DNA of 64,000 bases from Cryptomeria japonica (GCF_030272615.1 NC_081405.1:153653113-153717112); one strand, 5' to 3'. Numbered from the stretch's first letter, positions 1-12,644 are shown. The notes: a model not told the origin generated them from the letters alone. Numbers and translations: made by a program.

Positions 1-939
1 CCTGTTAGGAATCACCCGGTTAAAGGATTGACTACAAATGCCTTGTTAGAAGCAAATACTCTATAAGGAGTAACCTCAGTAGAGGATTTGAAAATCCAAT
101 CTAATGGACCACCTTGTTAGAGGATTTAATAAGTAACCAAGCTTGTTAGAGCTTACCCGATTAGGGGATTTCAATTTTGCTGTAATTGTAAGAAAACAAT
201 AGGAGTTTCTTGATCTATCTGAATAGCACTACATAAGCTTCTATCCGCCTTTACTCAAACTGCAGACTCATTCTCCAGTTAGACAATGACACACTCAACA
301 AATTTCTGCCAACTCTTGCTAACACTAAAACAAAACACCTTCATCGACCTTAAATACAAATCAATTAGGTCGGTAATACAAGAAAAATCTAATCTGCTCA
401 TCGAGATTACAAACAAGTCAGTACAAGAATGACTATTGGATTTCATAGAAATCTCATCATGTCAATCAAGAAAACCTCAACCACTCCTTGATTATTGCTT
501 CATCAAGCTCAGTAATTCATCACGCGCTTTGCATTAGATGCAATACATTTTGCTCCTTCCCTAGACAAACAAAAGCGCCAAAACATTTTGAACTTATCTT
601 CATACAATGACCTTATGTGTCACCATCATTACCACTCAACATCAGATCATAAACCAACATAGCCAATTCAACAACCTTAATCAATTAGGGCTTAACAAAA
701 TAACTAGTAGGGTTTACCGGTTACATAACATAGAAAGGGTTTAACCTTTTACTTCGATTACCAGTTCAACTCACAAACTTACATACCGGTTTACAATAGC
801 CTTCACAAAGCTCTTCCTACCAGTTACAAGACAATATCAAAAATAACAACAATATCAGCAACATCATTAATATTATTACTGGTTCAAATGACATCAATGA
901 CAACACATCATTAATGCAATCTTCATGAAAAGGCCAACA
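1..939 (-). repeat. 3' LTR of element A (cut by window start)
   Basis: It aligns along its length with 13107-14041, the 5' LTR of the same element; base 1 matches about 13107. It ends at ...GGCCAACA, so on the minus strand the LTR starts TGTTGG. The two copies differ by many substitutions and small gaps, for example extra bases near 720-740, so the insertion is not recent. Confidence 0.88.
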
Positions 940-967
940 ATCTCCTCCTTTGGCATTGATGGCAATA
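886..967 (-). promoter_or_regulatory. Polypurine tract and flanking inverted repeat, element A
   Basis: The minus-strand polypurine tract (GCCAAAGGAGGAGAT, 940-954) lies directly before the 3' LTR and would prime plus-strand DNA synthesis. An arm at 950-967 in the 3' leader is partly complementary to an arm at 886-903 inside the LTR; both centre on CATCAATG. The pairing is weaker here than in elements B, D and J. Confidence 0.6.
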
Positions 968-1270
968 CAAATTTCAATATCATTGCTTGCTACTGATAAT
1001 GTGAATAGGAATCCTGGTTTACATTACCAAGTATTCACATGCTCTCTCTGTCTTCTATCTATCATTGGTTTTCCTTCTCATAACCACATAATTCTTCTCC
1101 CCCTTTGACAACAATGCCAAATTGAAAGTAAAACATGTAATATCAAAATTTCACTATGCATCAACAACATACTACAACTTGATGCTCCCTCTGTGGAATA
1201 AATCCACTTCTATATCAACCCTTGTAAAATTCTGCAAGTGTTTCAAGGTCTGATGTAGTCAACATCATGT

Positions 1271-3512
1271 TCAACTGACTTCATGAAGAGGGACAACCCC
1301 TAAATGACTTCTAAGATACTCAAAAGTAGTCTTAGGTAGAGGTTTGGTAAAAATGTCTACAAGCTGCTCCTTGGTAGAAACATGCTCTAAGATAACATCT
1401 TTACTCTCAACTTTTTCCCTCAAGAAATGATACTTCAATTCAATGTGCTTGGTTCATTTGTACAAAACATGATTCTTAGAAATATTAATGGCACTTGTGT
1501 TATCACGTAAAATCTTTATAGGTTCTGAAATATTCATCTTAAAACCTTCCAAAATGTGCCTCATCCAAATTGCTTGTGTACAATTCATATAAGCTGCAAC
1601 ATACTCGACTTCAGCAGTAGATTGTGACGTGCAACTCTTCTTTTTACTGCTCCATGAAACAAGCTTTCCTCCAAGAAAAAATGCTCCACCGACTATGCTT
1701 TTCCAGTCATCAACATTTCCTACCCAATCAACATCTGTGTATGCCTTCAAATCAAAGTTTCCTCCATATGGATACCATAATCCATAGTCAACAGTACCTT
1801 TTAGGTATCTAAAGATTCTCTTGGTTGCTATCAGGTGTGCCTCCTTAGGATTCTTCTGGAATCTAGCAAATATGCCAATTGCATGGGTAATGTCTGGTCT
1901 GTTGTGAACAACGTAGTCCAACTTGCTAATCATTGACCTATATTCCTTCTCATTAACAGACTTAGATTCATCTTCCTTGGACAACCTACAACCTGTAACC
2001 ATTGGTGTCCCAACTGGTTTATAGTCACTCATGCCAAATGTCTTCAAAACCTCTTTCACATACTTAGACTGTGTAATCAAAATACCATTCTTCATTTGCT
2101 ATATCTGCAAGCCTATGAAATTTTTTATTTCCCCTACTAAAGACATTTCAAATTCATTTTTCATTTCATCTGCAAAACTATTGCTCATGACATCATTACC
2201 TCCAAATATAATATCATCAACAAATACTTCACTGACCAGTATTTCATCTCCTTCAGACTTGAGATATATATTGTTGTTGTCACTGGTTCTCAAAAAGCCT
2301 ATCTTCATTAGATGTGTATGAAGCCTTTCATACCATGATCTGGGTGCTTGATTTAATCTATATAAAGCCTTATGCAATCTACATACCATGTCTTTCTCAT
2401 CAGTCAATGCACAACCATCTGGCTGCTCTATGTATACCTCTTCTTCCAATATCCCATTCAAAAATGCAGACTTAACATCCATATGATATACCTTGAACTT
2501 CTTATGGGCTGCAAATGCAAATAAAGTTTTGACACCTTCCAGTCTTGCTACTGGTGCAAAATTTTCACCATAATCTTCTCCTTCCTCTTGAGCATAACCC
2601 TTGCATAGTAATCTTGCCTTGTTGTGAACTACAACACCATCTTCATTCAATTTTTTCATGTATACCCATTTAGTACCTATAACATTCTTATTTACCGGTC
2701 GGGGTACTAGGGTCCAAGTGTTGTTATTCTCAATTTGATCCAATTCCTCCTCCATAGCTTTAACCCAATAATCATCACCAAATGCCTCCTTAGCAGTTCT
2801 TGGTTCAATGGTGGCCATCATGGAAGAATTATCTCTAATTTTTCTTCTGGTTAGTACTCCAGCATCCTTATCTCCAATAATATGATCAGGATTGTGATTC
2901 AGTCTCACATATCTAGGAATAACATGATCATTATCTTCAGTTTCAGCTTCTTCTTTGTCATCGTCTTCTTCTGAATTTATCTGTTCGGGTTGGACTGTTG
3001 CATCAAAATTTGCTTTGCCTATTTCAGATTTCATAGTTTCTAGTTCCAAAAACAAATGCAAGGATGTTCATCCTTTTTCTCTGAACTGGTTCCTTTTGAG
3101 ACTTCAGGAAATTCATTCACTCGAACATCAACACTCTCAACAATTCTCTTTGTCTGGTTGTTAAAACATTTGTAGGCCTTACTCTTGGTGGAATAGCCAA
3201 GAAATACACCTTCATCACTCTTAGCCTCAAATTTACTAATGTAATCACCTCTCTTAATAAAACATTTGCTTCCAAATATCTTAAAATAGCTAAAATCAGG
3301 TGATCTTCAATACCAATATTCATAAGGAGTCTTTTCCTTACCTTTCTTTACCAAAACCCAGTTCATTGTGTAGACAGCTTCTCTCCAAAATGTTTTTGCA
3401 ACACCTCCTTGTATCAACATTGTCCTAGCAGCTTCAACAACTGACCGATTGTTTCTTTTTGCAATGCCATTATGTTGTGGTGTCCTTGATGTAGAAAGTT
3501 GTCATTTGATAC
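1271..3512 (-). pseudogene. Element A pol remnant: integrase C-part, reverse transcriptase, RNase H
   Basis: Reading leftward, 3512-3062 encodes the integrase C-terminal region (GSKCFIKRG, then DEGVFLGYSTKSKAYKCFN) with the frame broken. The stretch 3061-2099 is a 320-codon reverse transcriptase frame with [30 protein letters not shown] and the catalytic [13 protein letters not shown] at 2099-2101 separates it from 2095-1271, which carries the connection and Copia RNase H region (TDVDW, TSQSTAEVEYVAA, DNTSAINISKN). One further TGA lies near 1454, and the frame ends in IFTKPLP...LHEVS. The catalytic aspartates are kept. Nonfunctional through the stops, the frameshifts and the insertion at 3513. 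Confidence 0.9.
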
Positions 3513-4960
3513 TGTATGTCAAAAATGTGGTATCAACCTGCAAGAGGAGAAAACAATTCAAACACACACATGAAACATTGCATTAGAGGTTAGAAATCCA
3601 AACGAAGCAAGTTAAAAAGAATCTAAACTCTTTAATATCGTTCCATGCTCCTCTATCTCCAAGGATCTTCAAGATTCAAGGTGGCTCTTAGCTTGGAAGA
3701 GCACTTGATTCTTTAAGATGACAACCTAAAGACTGAGATTAAAATGATTCTAAGATCTAAATGGAATGCAACCAAGATCCTAGTGATGATTTAGATATGA
3801 AACTAGATGATGATAGGATGCAAGATATTGATATGAAGCTTGAACTAGTATGAAAATGATACTAAGATGAAGCTAACATGATATATCTAAGATTAGAATG
3901 CTATCAAAATATCTAACATGCTATTCTATCAAAGAGAGATAATATGCTTAATATTATGAGACTATAAGTTTGATGCACAAAGACTTGATTCTTTTGAAGA
4001 AGGAATGGGCTCTATTTATAGGGAAAACAGGGCAATGGATGGTCAAGATTGGATAATCTTAACAAGGGCCAAGATTGAAAGTTGGGAATCCATGTTTGCA
4101 TTTGGCACCAATGAAATGGTGACAAATGTCAACATAAGATTGGTTGAGAAAAGGGGTTGGAGACATTAAATGTCTGAGAAGACCTCATGGTTATCTAGAG
4201 GGTAAGGGTCAAGCTTAAGTTAAGATTACCCATTGGATTAAGAGTTAATCCAAGGATAAACTCTTGTGCAAATGATTAAGAGATAATCATGGTCAAAGCA
4301 TTAAAGGCTTGATGAGACCCTTGGGTTGGATGAAGGTTAAGTTAGGCAAAAAGTCTCTAACCATGTAAGAGGGTTGAATTAACAATTAATGGTTTGGGAG
4401 ACTTTGGAAAATTAAGTGGTTGAAGACTTGAAGCCTTTAATGGTTATCAAAGACTTTAAGGGTTTGAGAAGTGACTTCCCTTTGTTTAGGGATGTGACAA
4501 AGTTTAGAAGATGGGCTAAGTTAATTTAGAAGTGATTAGAAGGGTCTAGAAGAAATTAGAAAGGGGTTTAGGAAGGCAAGTGGGAGATGTAGGATTTTGC
4601 AAGTGGATGGAGGGATAATAGGATTTTAATTGAAATAAAGTTAATTTAATTCAATTTGGTTGCAACTTGCATTTGTAGGATTTTGCAAGTGGGGGGATTT
4701 ATAAATAAATTTAGATTTATTTAAATGCAAATGAGATTTTAATTAAATGTAGATTTAATTAAAATGGGAAAGGGGATAAATTGATATCTTTAATTAAATG
4801 TAAATTTAATTAAAATGGCTAGAGGGAGGGTATTTAGTTAAATGGCTTAGATAGAAAAAGGGTATATTAATTAAATCTTAATTTAATTAATAGGAAGAAT
4901 TAAGAATAATTAAATGAATAAAATTCACTTAATTCATTGTGCAACTTTTAGGTGTCTACA
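3513..4960 (-). mobile_element. Solo LTR-1 inserted in element A integrase
   Basis: This 1448 bp block begins TGTATGTC and ends GTCTACA, so the outer TGTA/TACA bases are inverted. It is flanked by a perfect 5-bp duplication GATAC (3508-3512 and 4961-4965). Removing it with one GATAC rejoins element A integrase sequence that matches element B at about 7590-7680. It has no internal coding region and only one LTR-like unit, so it is best read as a solo LTR. A minus-strand TATA box (4012-4022) suggests minus orientation. The left half is unusually purine-rich on the plus strand. Confidence 0.82.
4012..4022 (-). promoter_or_regulatory. TATA box of solo LTR-1
   Basis: On the minus strand the sequence reads CCTATAAATAGAGCC, a close match to the plant TATA consensus, about 940 bp from the LTR's minus-strand start. 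It probably marks the U3/R boundary. No other evidence of transcription is available. Confidence 0.6.
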
Positions 4961-5016
4961 GATACCATTCTCTTCACAATACCTAGTGAATTCCTTAGAA
5001 GTAAATTCACCACCTC
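4961..5016 (-). pseudogene. Element A integrase fragment between two insertions
   Basis: About 50 bp of element A integrase remain here, colinear with element B at about 7628-7680 (the segment upstream of the SAPRTPQQNG motif). The right edge runs directly into the truncated 3' LTR of element B, with CCTC (5013-5016) shared by both sides. About 240 bp of A's integrase, judged from B, are missing between here and 10999. Confidence 0.75.
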
Positions 5017-5141
5017 TTCATACCAGTTCACCAACTTCTTCAATCTGCATACCGGTTCACTTACACTTATTGACATCAATGACAACATAGATTATCATCA
5101 TATCAACATACCGGTTCATCATATGCCAATGATATCCAATA
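5013..5141 (-). repeat. Truncated 3' LTR of element B (129 bp)
   Basis: This stretch matches 10870-10998 of the 5' LTR base for base in length. It keeps only the inner end, next to the polypurine tract; the outer 1.3 kb is gone. Its minus-strand start is TATTGG instead of the TGTTGG seen in related elements, and the 5' LTR shares that change. Confidence 0.85.
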
Positions 5142-5169
5142 ATCTCCCCCTTTGGCATTGATGGCAATA
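5068..5169 (-). promoter_or_regulatory. Polypurine tract and flanking inverted repeat, element B
   Basis: The polypurine tract (minus strand GCCAAAGGGGGAGAT, 5142-5156) abuts the 3' LTR. The arm at 5152-5169 in the 3' leader and the arm at 5068-5085 inside the LTR can pair at 16 of 18 positions, leaving the tract and LTR start near the loop. Confidence 0.65.
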
Positions 5170-5375
5170 CTCAGTGTAGCATTGTAACTGAAAACCTCAT
5201 AGACCAGTGTATCTGCATTATCGAATATCTTCTCCCCCTTTGACAACAATGCCAAAGTGGAGGCATAAGCTTCCAAAATCTACTATGCTGCTCCCCCTAA
5301 GGAGTAGCATCCTTCAACACATCAATCCTAAAAGATTTGTCACTTTAGTACTTGACTGATGCGAAGCATACAACC

Positions 5376-7237
5376 CTAGTTGACTTCATGAAGGGGAAAA
5401 ACCCCTAATTCACCTCTCAAATAGGTAAATGTAGTTTTCGGTAAGGGCTTAGTGAATATATCTGCTAGCTTCTCCTTACTGGAAACATGTTGTAATACAA
5501 CCTCCTTATTCTGAACTTTCTCTCTCAAGAAATGATATTTAAGCTCAATGTTCTTAGTTATAGCATGCAATACCAGATTCTTAGAAATGTTTATTGCACT
5601 TGTGTTATCACAAAATATGTTCACCGGTTCAGATACAGGTACCTTAAAACCATCCAATACATGCTTCATCCAAATTGCTTGAGTGTAGTTCATAAATGCT
5701 ACCACATATTCTGCTTCAGCTGTAGATTGAGAAGTACAACTTTTCTTCTTGCTTGTCCACGATACTAATCTTCCATCAAGAAGGAATGCTCCACCAGTTG
5801 TGCTTTTTTGGTCATCCACATGACCTCCCCAATCGACATCAGTATATACCTTGAGATTATAGTCACTATTATATGGATACCACAATCCATAATCAACTAT
5901 TCCTTTCAAATATCTAAGAATCCGTTTGACAACTATCAAGTGGGATTCTCTTGGACATTTCTGAAAACGAGCTACTATGCCCACTGCATGAGCAATATTT
6001 GGCTTGCTGTGCACCACATAGTGCAGTTTACCGATCATTGAACGATACTCCTTTTCATTCACTAGTCTTGAATCATCTTCCTTGGTCAGTTTACAGCCAG
6101 TCACCATCAGTGTACCAACCAGTTTGATTTCCTCCATGCCAAAAGTCTTCAATACCTCTTTGACATACTTGGATTGGGTAATAAAGATACCCTCCTTCAT
6201 TTGCTAAATCTGTAAACCAATGAATAATTTTATTTCTCCTATCAAAGACATATCAAACTCTTTCTTCATTTCATCTGCAAATGCATGACTCATTCTATCA
6301 TCTCCTCCAAAGATTATGTCATCCATAAACACTTCACAAATTATAATCTGATCACCTTTTGATTTCAAGTAGATGTTGCTATCTTCACTTGTTCTCTAAA
6401 ATCCAATCTTCATAAGATGAGAATGTAGTCTTTCATACCACGCCCTAGGTGCTTGTTTTAGTCCATATAGGGCTTTGTGTAATCTACACACCATGTCACT
6501 ATCTTCTAATAAGGCAAACCCTTCTGGTTGCTCTATATAAAATTCCTCTTCTAGGATTCCATTCAGAAAAGCGGACTTCACATCCATCTGATAAACCTTA
6601 AATCCCTTAAAAGCTACAAATGCAGGTAGCATTAAAACACCTTCTAGTCTAGCCACAATAGAAAAATTTTCTCCATAGTCTTCTCCTTCCTCTTGAGCAT
6701 ATCCTTACATACAAGCCTAGCATTGTTCCTGACAATTGTGCCTTCTTCATTTAGCTTATTTCGGAAGACCCATTTGGTACCTATGACATTTTTATGTTTC
6801 GATCTGGGCACCAAAGACCATGTCGCATTCTTTTATATCTAGTCTAGCTCCTCTTCCATTGCTTTAATCCAGTCTTCATCTGTAAGAGCTTCTCTTGAAG
6901 TCTTGGGTTCAAATTCAGAAATCATGCAAGAATTTTCTTTCACTATTCTTCTAGTGAGTATCCTTGCATGTTTTTCTCCTATGATTTGCTTTGGATCATG
7001 GTGCAGCTTTACACATCTAGGAATGATTCTAGCCTGGTCTGCTAGCTTTTCTTCTTCTTCTTCACTAACCTCTTCTTCTTCTCTTACTACGACTTCTATT
7101 GGTACAAAAATACAGAGATCTTTACAGATTTCTTTCTTAACCAGTTCCTAGAAAGATATACCCGGTTCATCTTCCACTTCTTCGCTGCATGTTTCCTCAA
7201 GTTCCTCAGGGGAATCATCAACCTTGAAATTGATACT
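5376..7237 (-). pseudogene. Element B reverse transcriptase-RNase H remnant
   Basis: Reading leftward, an acidic linker (about 7230-7040) leads to the reverse transcriptase ([63 protein letters not shown]) and the catalytic box, here FMDDIIFGG rather than the usual FVDD. Stops occur near 6835, 6840 and 6396, and a frame slip near 6700. A TAG at 6204-6206 falls between reverse transcriptase and RNase H, as in element A. The RNase H part (6200-5376, 274 codons) is open: TDVDWGG, TSQSTAEAEYV, DNTSAINISKN, IFTKPLPKTTF. Nonfunctional. Confidence 0.9.
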
Positions 7238-8120
7238 TTAAATAATCTTCTGTGTTCTATTGTTATAGCATTTGAGAGCTTTGCTTTTAGTGGAATATCC
7301 CAGAAAAATTCCTTCATCACATTTTGCATCAAATTTGCTCAAATATTTGCCTCTCTTGATATAGCACTTACTACCAAACACTTTAAAATAACTCATAGTC
7401 AGAGTTTTCCCTGTCCAATACTCGTAAGGGGTTTTATCTTTACCTTTCTTGATGAGTGCCCAGTTCATAGTGTATCTTGCAGTACTCACTGCTTCTCTCC
7501 AAAAAGTGTGTACAACCTTTCCTTGGATCAGCATAGTTCTAGCCGCTTCAACTACAATCTTATTATTTCTTTCTGCTATGCCATTTTGTTGTGGTGTTCT
7601 TGGGGCAGACAAATGTCTCTTGATACCATTGTCTTCATAGTACTTATTGAATTCATCAGAAGTGAATTCTCCTCCTTGATCAGTTCTCAGGCATTTTATC
7701 TTTTTACCACTTTCTTTTTCTACTAATGCTCTGAAGGCTTTGAATTTTCCAAATGCTTCAGACTTGTCTTTCAAGAATGTGACCCACATCATCCTTGAGC
7801 AGTCATTAGTAAGAATCATAAAATACCTATCTCCCTGAATAATTCTAGTTTTCATAGGACCACACAAATCAGTATGCCCAAGATCAAGTAAATTTTTTGT
7901 TGAGAAAGACTTACCTTTAAAAGTTTGAGGAAGACATCTTCCTAAGTTGACATTCTCTGCACAAAGAATTCTCAGGTTTGTTTAGCAAGGGTAATCCTCT
8001 TACCGCCTTGATCTTCCTGACTTTAACAATGTTGTCAAAGTTCATATGATAGAGTCTCCTATGCCATATCCAACTATCATCAAACTTAGCCATTAGACAC
8101 TGACTTATCTTGGCATTCAA
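7238..8120 (-). pseudogene. Element B integrase (pre-integrase zinc domain plus catalytic core)
   Basis: At 8120-7917 is the zinc-binding pre-integrase domain (WHRRLYHMN then LCRECQ, the HHCC pattern). At 7867-7238 is a 209-codon open core with all three catalytic acidic residues: Asp in LTNDCSR, Asp in CLRTDQGGEF and Glu in TPQQNGIAERN. The C-terminal GYSTKSKALKCYN motif follows. A break near 7870-7917 separates the two parts. Within B this is the best kept domain and the only integrase in the window with an apparently complete D,D-E set, but it lies in a dead polyprotein. Confidence 0.88.
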
Positions 8121-8141
8121 CTCAAATAGGTTACCTTTTGT

Positions 8142-9481
8142 CTATTTACTAGTGGCAATAACTTTACCATTCTTCCCAATTATACTGCAAATTCCACCTT
8201 TGAATTCCAGAACTAATCCTTTGTCATTTAGTTGAGCAACACTCAATAGGTTATTCTCAAGACCTTCTACCCAATAGACATCATCTGCACTACTTTTTCC
8301 ATTCAGTGAGATGGATCCTTTTCCTTTTACCAAGCATGGTGCATCATTGCCAAATCTGACAACACCTACATCATATTCTTCCAGAGACAGAAACTTTCTC
8401 TGGTCACTGGTCATGTGGTGAGAACAACTACTATCAATTATCCACTCATTAGAGTTGTCAATGCGGGAGACAAGAGCTTTCTTATCTGACACTTCTTCCT
8501 TTACCGCTACAAACACTATGTCTTCATTTTATTCATCTTCTAATTCTTCATCAGTGACACCTTCATCCACAACAACTAGACAATTTCTTCTATTTCCACT
8601 TTTATATTTTCTAAACCTTTCTAATTTATCCTTATTGTCATTGTTAGGACAATTAATAGCTATATGTCCTATCTTGTTGCAGGAAAAACATTTCAAAGGA
8701 AGTTTACCTCTATATTTTCTAGTTCCCTTTAGAAGTCTTTTAGCAAGAAGTGCTTCGAACTCCATTAGAATCTCTTCATCATCCATATCTTTGCATTGTC
8801 TCGATTCATAACTAGTACTAGTTTCTTTTCCTTTTCTGGATGGTACAGTAGATGCTTTAAAGGTTGACTTAGTCTTTTGAACACTACCATCATAGCTATT
8901 CAACTCATATGCAGTTAACTTTGCAATGATAGAATCTAAGGATACCTTGGTCTTATCGATAGACCTTAGCTCCTGGATAGTAGCAACTCTGATTACATAG
9001 ACTAGTAACAATGATCTAAGAACTTTACTAACAATAATGGCATCATCAATAGTTCCACCAGTGCTTTTGATATCACCAACTACTGTCTTAATCCTAATAC
9101 CATATTGCTGAATGGTCTCACCTTCAACCATCCTGATATCCTCAAATTTACCTCTAAGGCTTTCTTCCTTAGCTTGCCCTTTACATGCTCATCACCACCA
9201 TAGATTTTTTCCAGTGCATCCCATACATCCTTAGGTGTGTCCTTGTCTTGAACATCAATAAACTCAATATCTGACAGGCTGCTGATAAGGGCTTCCATGA
9301 CTTGCCCATTTTCTTGGATTTCTCTCTTTTCATCATCAGTCAAAGTTCCAGTGGGAATCACATAGGAATTCTCAACATAGCTCCAGTGTTGAGCACCCAT
9401 ACTCTTGATGTAAATCTTCATTTTGTCCTTCCATATCTTAAAGTTATCTCTATTGAACTTAGGACCTTCCCTCTTCATCAT
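8142..9481 (-). pseudogene. Element B gag-protease remnant
   Basis: The Gag start (MMKREGPKFNRDNFKIWKDK) is at 9481, about 55 bp after the priming site. The Copia Gag domain runs to about 8800 with a frameshift near 9100-9130. A CCHC zinc knuckle CFSCNKIGHIAINC follows near 8690. After a stop near 8529 the protease follows (8516-8142). The usual DSG catalytic triplet reads DSS in EWIIDSSCSHHMTSD, a change likely to inactivate it. The frame continues to the GLENNLLSVAQL region. Similar to element A gag. Confidence 0.88.
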
Positions 9482-9538
9482 TACAGTAGAATATTTTACC
9501 TCATGCGATTAAGCTTATATCAATGAGGACCTGGAGGC

Positions 9539-9550
9539 ACTCTGATACCA
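9539..9550 (-). other. Primer-binding site, element B
   Basis: The minus strand reads TGGTATCAGAGTG, complementary to the 3' end of plant initiator-Met tRNA except at the last bases. It lies two bases from the LTR end (9553). Confidence 0.8.
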
Positions 9551-9552
9551 AT

Positions 9553-10998
9553 TGATGAATAATGATGAACAACAGATACCCTGACAGGTATTGAGAGGGG
9601 GGGGGGTGATTTAGTACAGACAAAAACTCTCTTAATTTATCTTGCTAAAGCAAAACCAACTGGTTATCATCATATTGAACTTAACCATGACAATACCGGT
9701 TAAACACAGTAAGACACTAGACACCATAAACAGATAAGTCTGAATACTTCAAATATAATCAATTATGCAACAACAACTTCACCCATAAACATATGCATGT
9801 GGTATACTAAAAATACCATAACCTATTAACCCTGCATGCATAATCCTTCAACCAAATACTTCATAAATATCACATGAGAAATGCATAACACATAACACAC
9901 AAATTTTTCATGTGGAAAACCAAATGGGAAAAACCATGGTGGGGATGAATACCCACAAGCTTGTTTAGAACTCTTTTGAAGCTCACCCTATTAGGAGCCT
10001 AGTCTGGTTAAAGACTTTACAATAACGTTCTGCTAGGAACCGATCCTATTAGAGATCACCCAGTTAAGGGATGGCTATATACCCTGTTAAAGGTTGAAAC
10101 CTTGTTAAAGGTTACCTCACTAGAGGATTTAAAGAACTCAATGATCTTGAGTCACCTAGTTATAGGTTTTACAATAAGCCTATTAAAGCTACCCGGTAAA
10201 GGGATTTCCAAACTATTGAAATGATTAGAAGACAATAGGTAAAAAATATGATCTGATAACAACACTACATGCCAAGGCAGATCCTTTTCATATCCTCTAC
10301 TCTGCAATCACACTTTGCAGTTTCCCTCTTACTTGTCTGGTAAGTATCAAGTATCTCTTCACTCGGATACATACACACAACATTTGCCAACACCTTTTCA
10401 ATAACAAACATCATCGACCTTATAGACAACAGATAGGTCGGTAACATAAACCCTAAACCCTAAATATCTTAGTTTTACAACACAGGCGGTCTAATCTTGA
10501 CTGTCCTAACATATTGCATAGAGCATTACAATTTCAAATAGATCACAAGACAATTTGCATTGTTCATTCATCACCACTCATGGGAATCATAACCCATCAC
10601 ACTTTCTTCTCATACCATTAAGAAGAATGATCATTCCTGAGGTAGACTACAAACGCGATCGATCTTCTCATGCAAGATTCTCGTGAAACTCCTTCACGTG
10701 CGCAAAGCTAACGTGGCACCTTGATCACATCTCTTAGGTAACTCATCACAGAGTATTATCGATTCATCACACAAGCTAGATTGCCAAACCGATAACCATA
10801 GAGCTGAGACTACCAACTGGTAATCACACTTAGTGAAACCTTGACACCGGTTCACTGAATCTCTTCATGCCTCTTCATACTGATTCACCAACTTCTTCAA
10901 TCTACATACTGGTTCACTTACACTTATTGACATCAATGACAACATACATTATTGTCATATCAATATATCAGTTCATCATATGCCAATGATATCCAATA
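9553..10998 (-). repeat. 5' LTR of element B (1446 bp)
   Basis: It runs from TGATGAATAATG next to the priming site to ...GATATCCAATA at the outer end. It contains a run of ten G near 9600, the conserved LTR block GGAAAACC...GGGAAAAACCA (about 9910-9945), and two telomere-like AAACCCT units near 10450. ACCGGTT-type words recur. The inner 129 bp recur at 5013-5141. Confidence 0.85.
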
Positions 10999-12576
10999 GG
11001 ATTTGCTTTTGAAAGTTTAAGAAGTCATCTTTCCTAACTGACATTCTTTGCAAAGAGCATTAACCGGTTTGTCTAACTGAGGCAAACCTCTCAATGTCTT
11101 GGACTTACTCACTTTAACAATGTTATCAAAGTTTATATGATAAAATCTCCTATGCCAAAGCCAACTATCATCTATTTTTGCAATAAAATAGTTACTAACT
11201 TAAGAATTGAGATGAAACATGTTACCTTTAGTTTTTTTCCTGGTTGCAATCAATTCACCTTTGTTGTCAAAGATTTTGCACATACCATTTTTAAACTCTA
11301 GTGGGTATCCTTTATCATTGAGTTGTGCCACACTTAAAAGATTGTGCTTTAGTCCTTCAACCAAGTAGACATCTTCTGCATTTCTCTTCCCATTAAGAGA
11401 AATAACTCCTTTACCTTTAACCACGTAGGGTGAGTCATTGCCAAATCTAACTACACCACCATCAAATTCTTTCAAGGAAAGAAATTTGCTCCAATCACTA
11501 GTCATATGATGTGAGCAACCACTATCAATGATCCAATCATCAGAGTTATCCATCCTGGATACTAATGCCTTCTGGTCAGATATCCCTTCCTTAATAGCTA
11601 CAAAAACAATATCTTCACCAGCATCATCATCAGATTCTTCATTAGTGATACCACTATCAATAGCAATAAGACAATCTCTCTTGCCTTTACCCTTATACTT
11701 CTTGAATTTGTCTCTCTTGTGTTCATTTTCACCATTAGGACAATTAGCCGCTATGTGACCAATCTTGTTGCATGCAAAAAATTTTAAAGGTAGTTTACCT
11801 CTATATTTACCAGTGCCTTTGGGCAACTGCTTTGCCAACAATGCTTCAAGCTCCACTAAACTATCTTCATCATCAACATCTCTACTAGATCTAGATTCAT
11901 AACCATGACTAGTATCTCTACTTTTTCTCACAGATGGGTTAGAAACAAAAGCTCTAAATGCAGACTTAGATTTCTATATACTACCATCATAACCATTTAG
12001 TTCAAAAGCATTAAGCTTGCCAATGATGGAGTCAAGAGTTACCTTAGTTTTGTTAATGGACTTCAGCTCCTAAATAGCGGCAACTCGAATAGCATAGACT
12101 GGTAGTAGGGTTCTCAATACCTTACTGATCACTGTGGCATCTTCCACTTTCCCTCCTGCACTCTTAATTTCACCGACTATGTCTTTTATCCTTTGACCAT
12201 ACTGCTGGATATTCTCACCTTCAGACATCCTCATCTCATCAAACTTTCCTCTTAGACTCTCCTCTTTAGCAATCTTAACATGTTCATCACCGCTATAAAT
12301 CTCTTCAAGTTTTTTCCATACTTCAAATATAGTTTCAAGACCATGAACATCTACATATTCAACATTAGATAGAGAACTAATAATAGCTTCCAGTGCTTGA
12401 TGATTTTCTTGTTGTTCTTTCTTCTGACCATTAGTTAGAGTTCCAATAGGTGCAACATACTGAGTTTATACATGATCCCAATAATGACTTCCAAGACTCT
12501 TAATGTAAATCTTCATTCTATCACTCCATATTCTATAGTTATCTTTGTTGAACTTTGGACCTTCCTTCTTCATCAT
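10999..12576 (-). pseudogene. Element A gag-protease-pre-integrase remnant
   Basis: Gag starts with MMKKEGPKFNKDNYRIW at 12576, about 60 bp after the priming site. In-frame stops occur near 12466 (TAA), 12070 (TAG) and 11975 (TAG), each one C-to-T step from a Gln codon. The zinc knuckle near 11770 reads FFACNKIGHIAANC, with the first Cys lost. The protease keeps DSG (DWIIDSGCSHHMTSD). After a stop at 11200 the HHCC pre-integrase domain follows (WLWHRR, CKECQ) and is cut by element B at 10999. The longest open stretch is 11931-11200 (243 codons). Confidence 0.88.
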
Positions 12577-12633
12577 GATCTAGTAGATCTTTTCCTCGAG
12601 CTGTTAGGCTTAGATCTTAAAGGATCTGAGATT

Positions 12634-12644
12634 CTCTGATACCA
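12634..12644 (-). other. Primer-binding site, element A
   Basis: The minus strand reads TGGTATCAGAG, the initiator-Met tRNA complement, two bases from the 5' LTR. Confidence 0.8.

Larger units (their letters stand above)
5013..10998 (-). mobile_element. Element B: Ty1/Copia LTR retrotransposon inserted in A
   Basis: The minus-strand order is 5' LTR (9553-10998), Met-tRNA priming site, gag, protease, integrase, reverse transcriptase, RNase H, polypurine tract and a 129-bp stub of the 3' LTR (5013-5141). B is related to A through its whole coding region. It entered A in the pre-integrase region; GGATT (10999-11003) is the presumed right target duplication. The left duplication, most of the 3' LTR and part of A were lost in one deletion. 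Stops and frameshifts disable it. Confidence 0.87.

Noticed and set aside
10440-10465. Telomere-like AAACCCTAAACCCTAAA
   Set aside because: Only about two units, inside the B LTR. It is too short for a telomeric or interstitial array.
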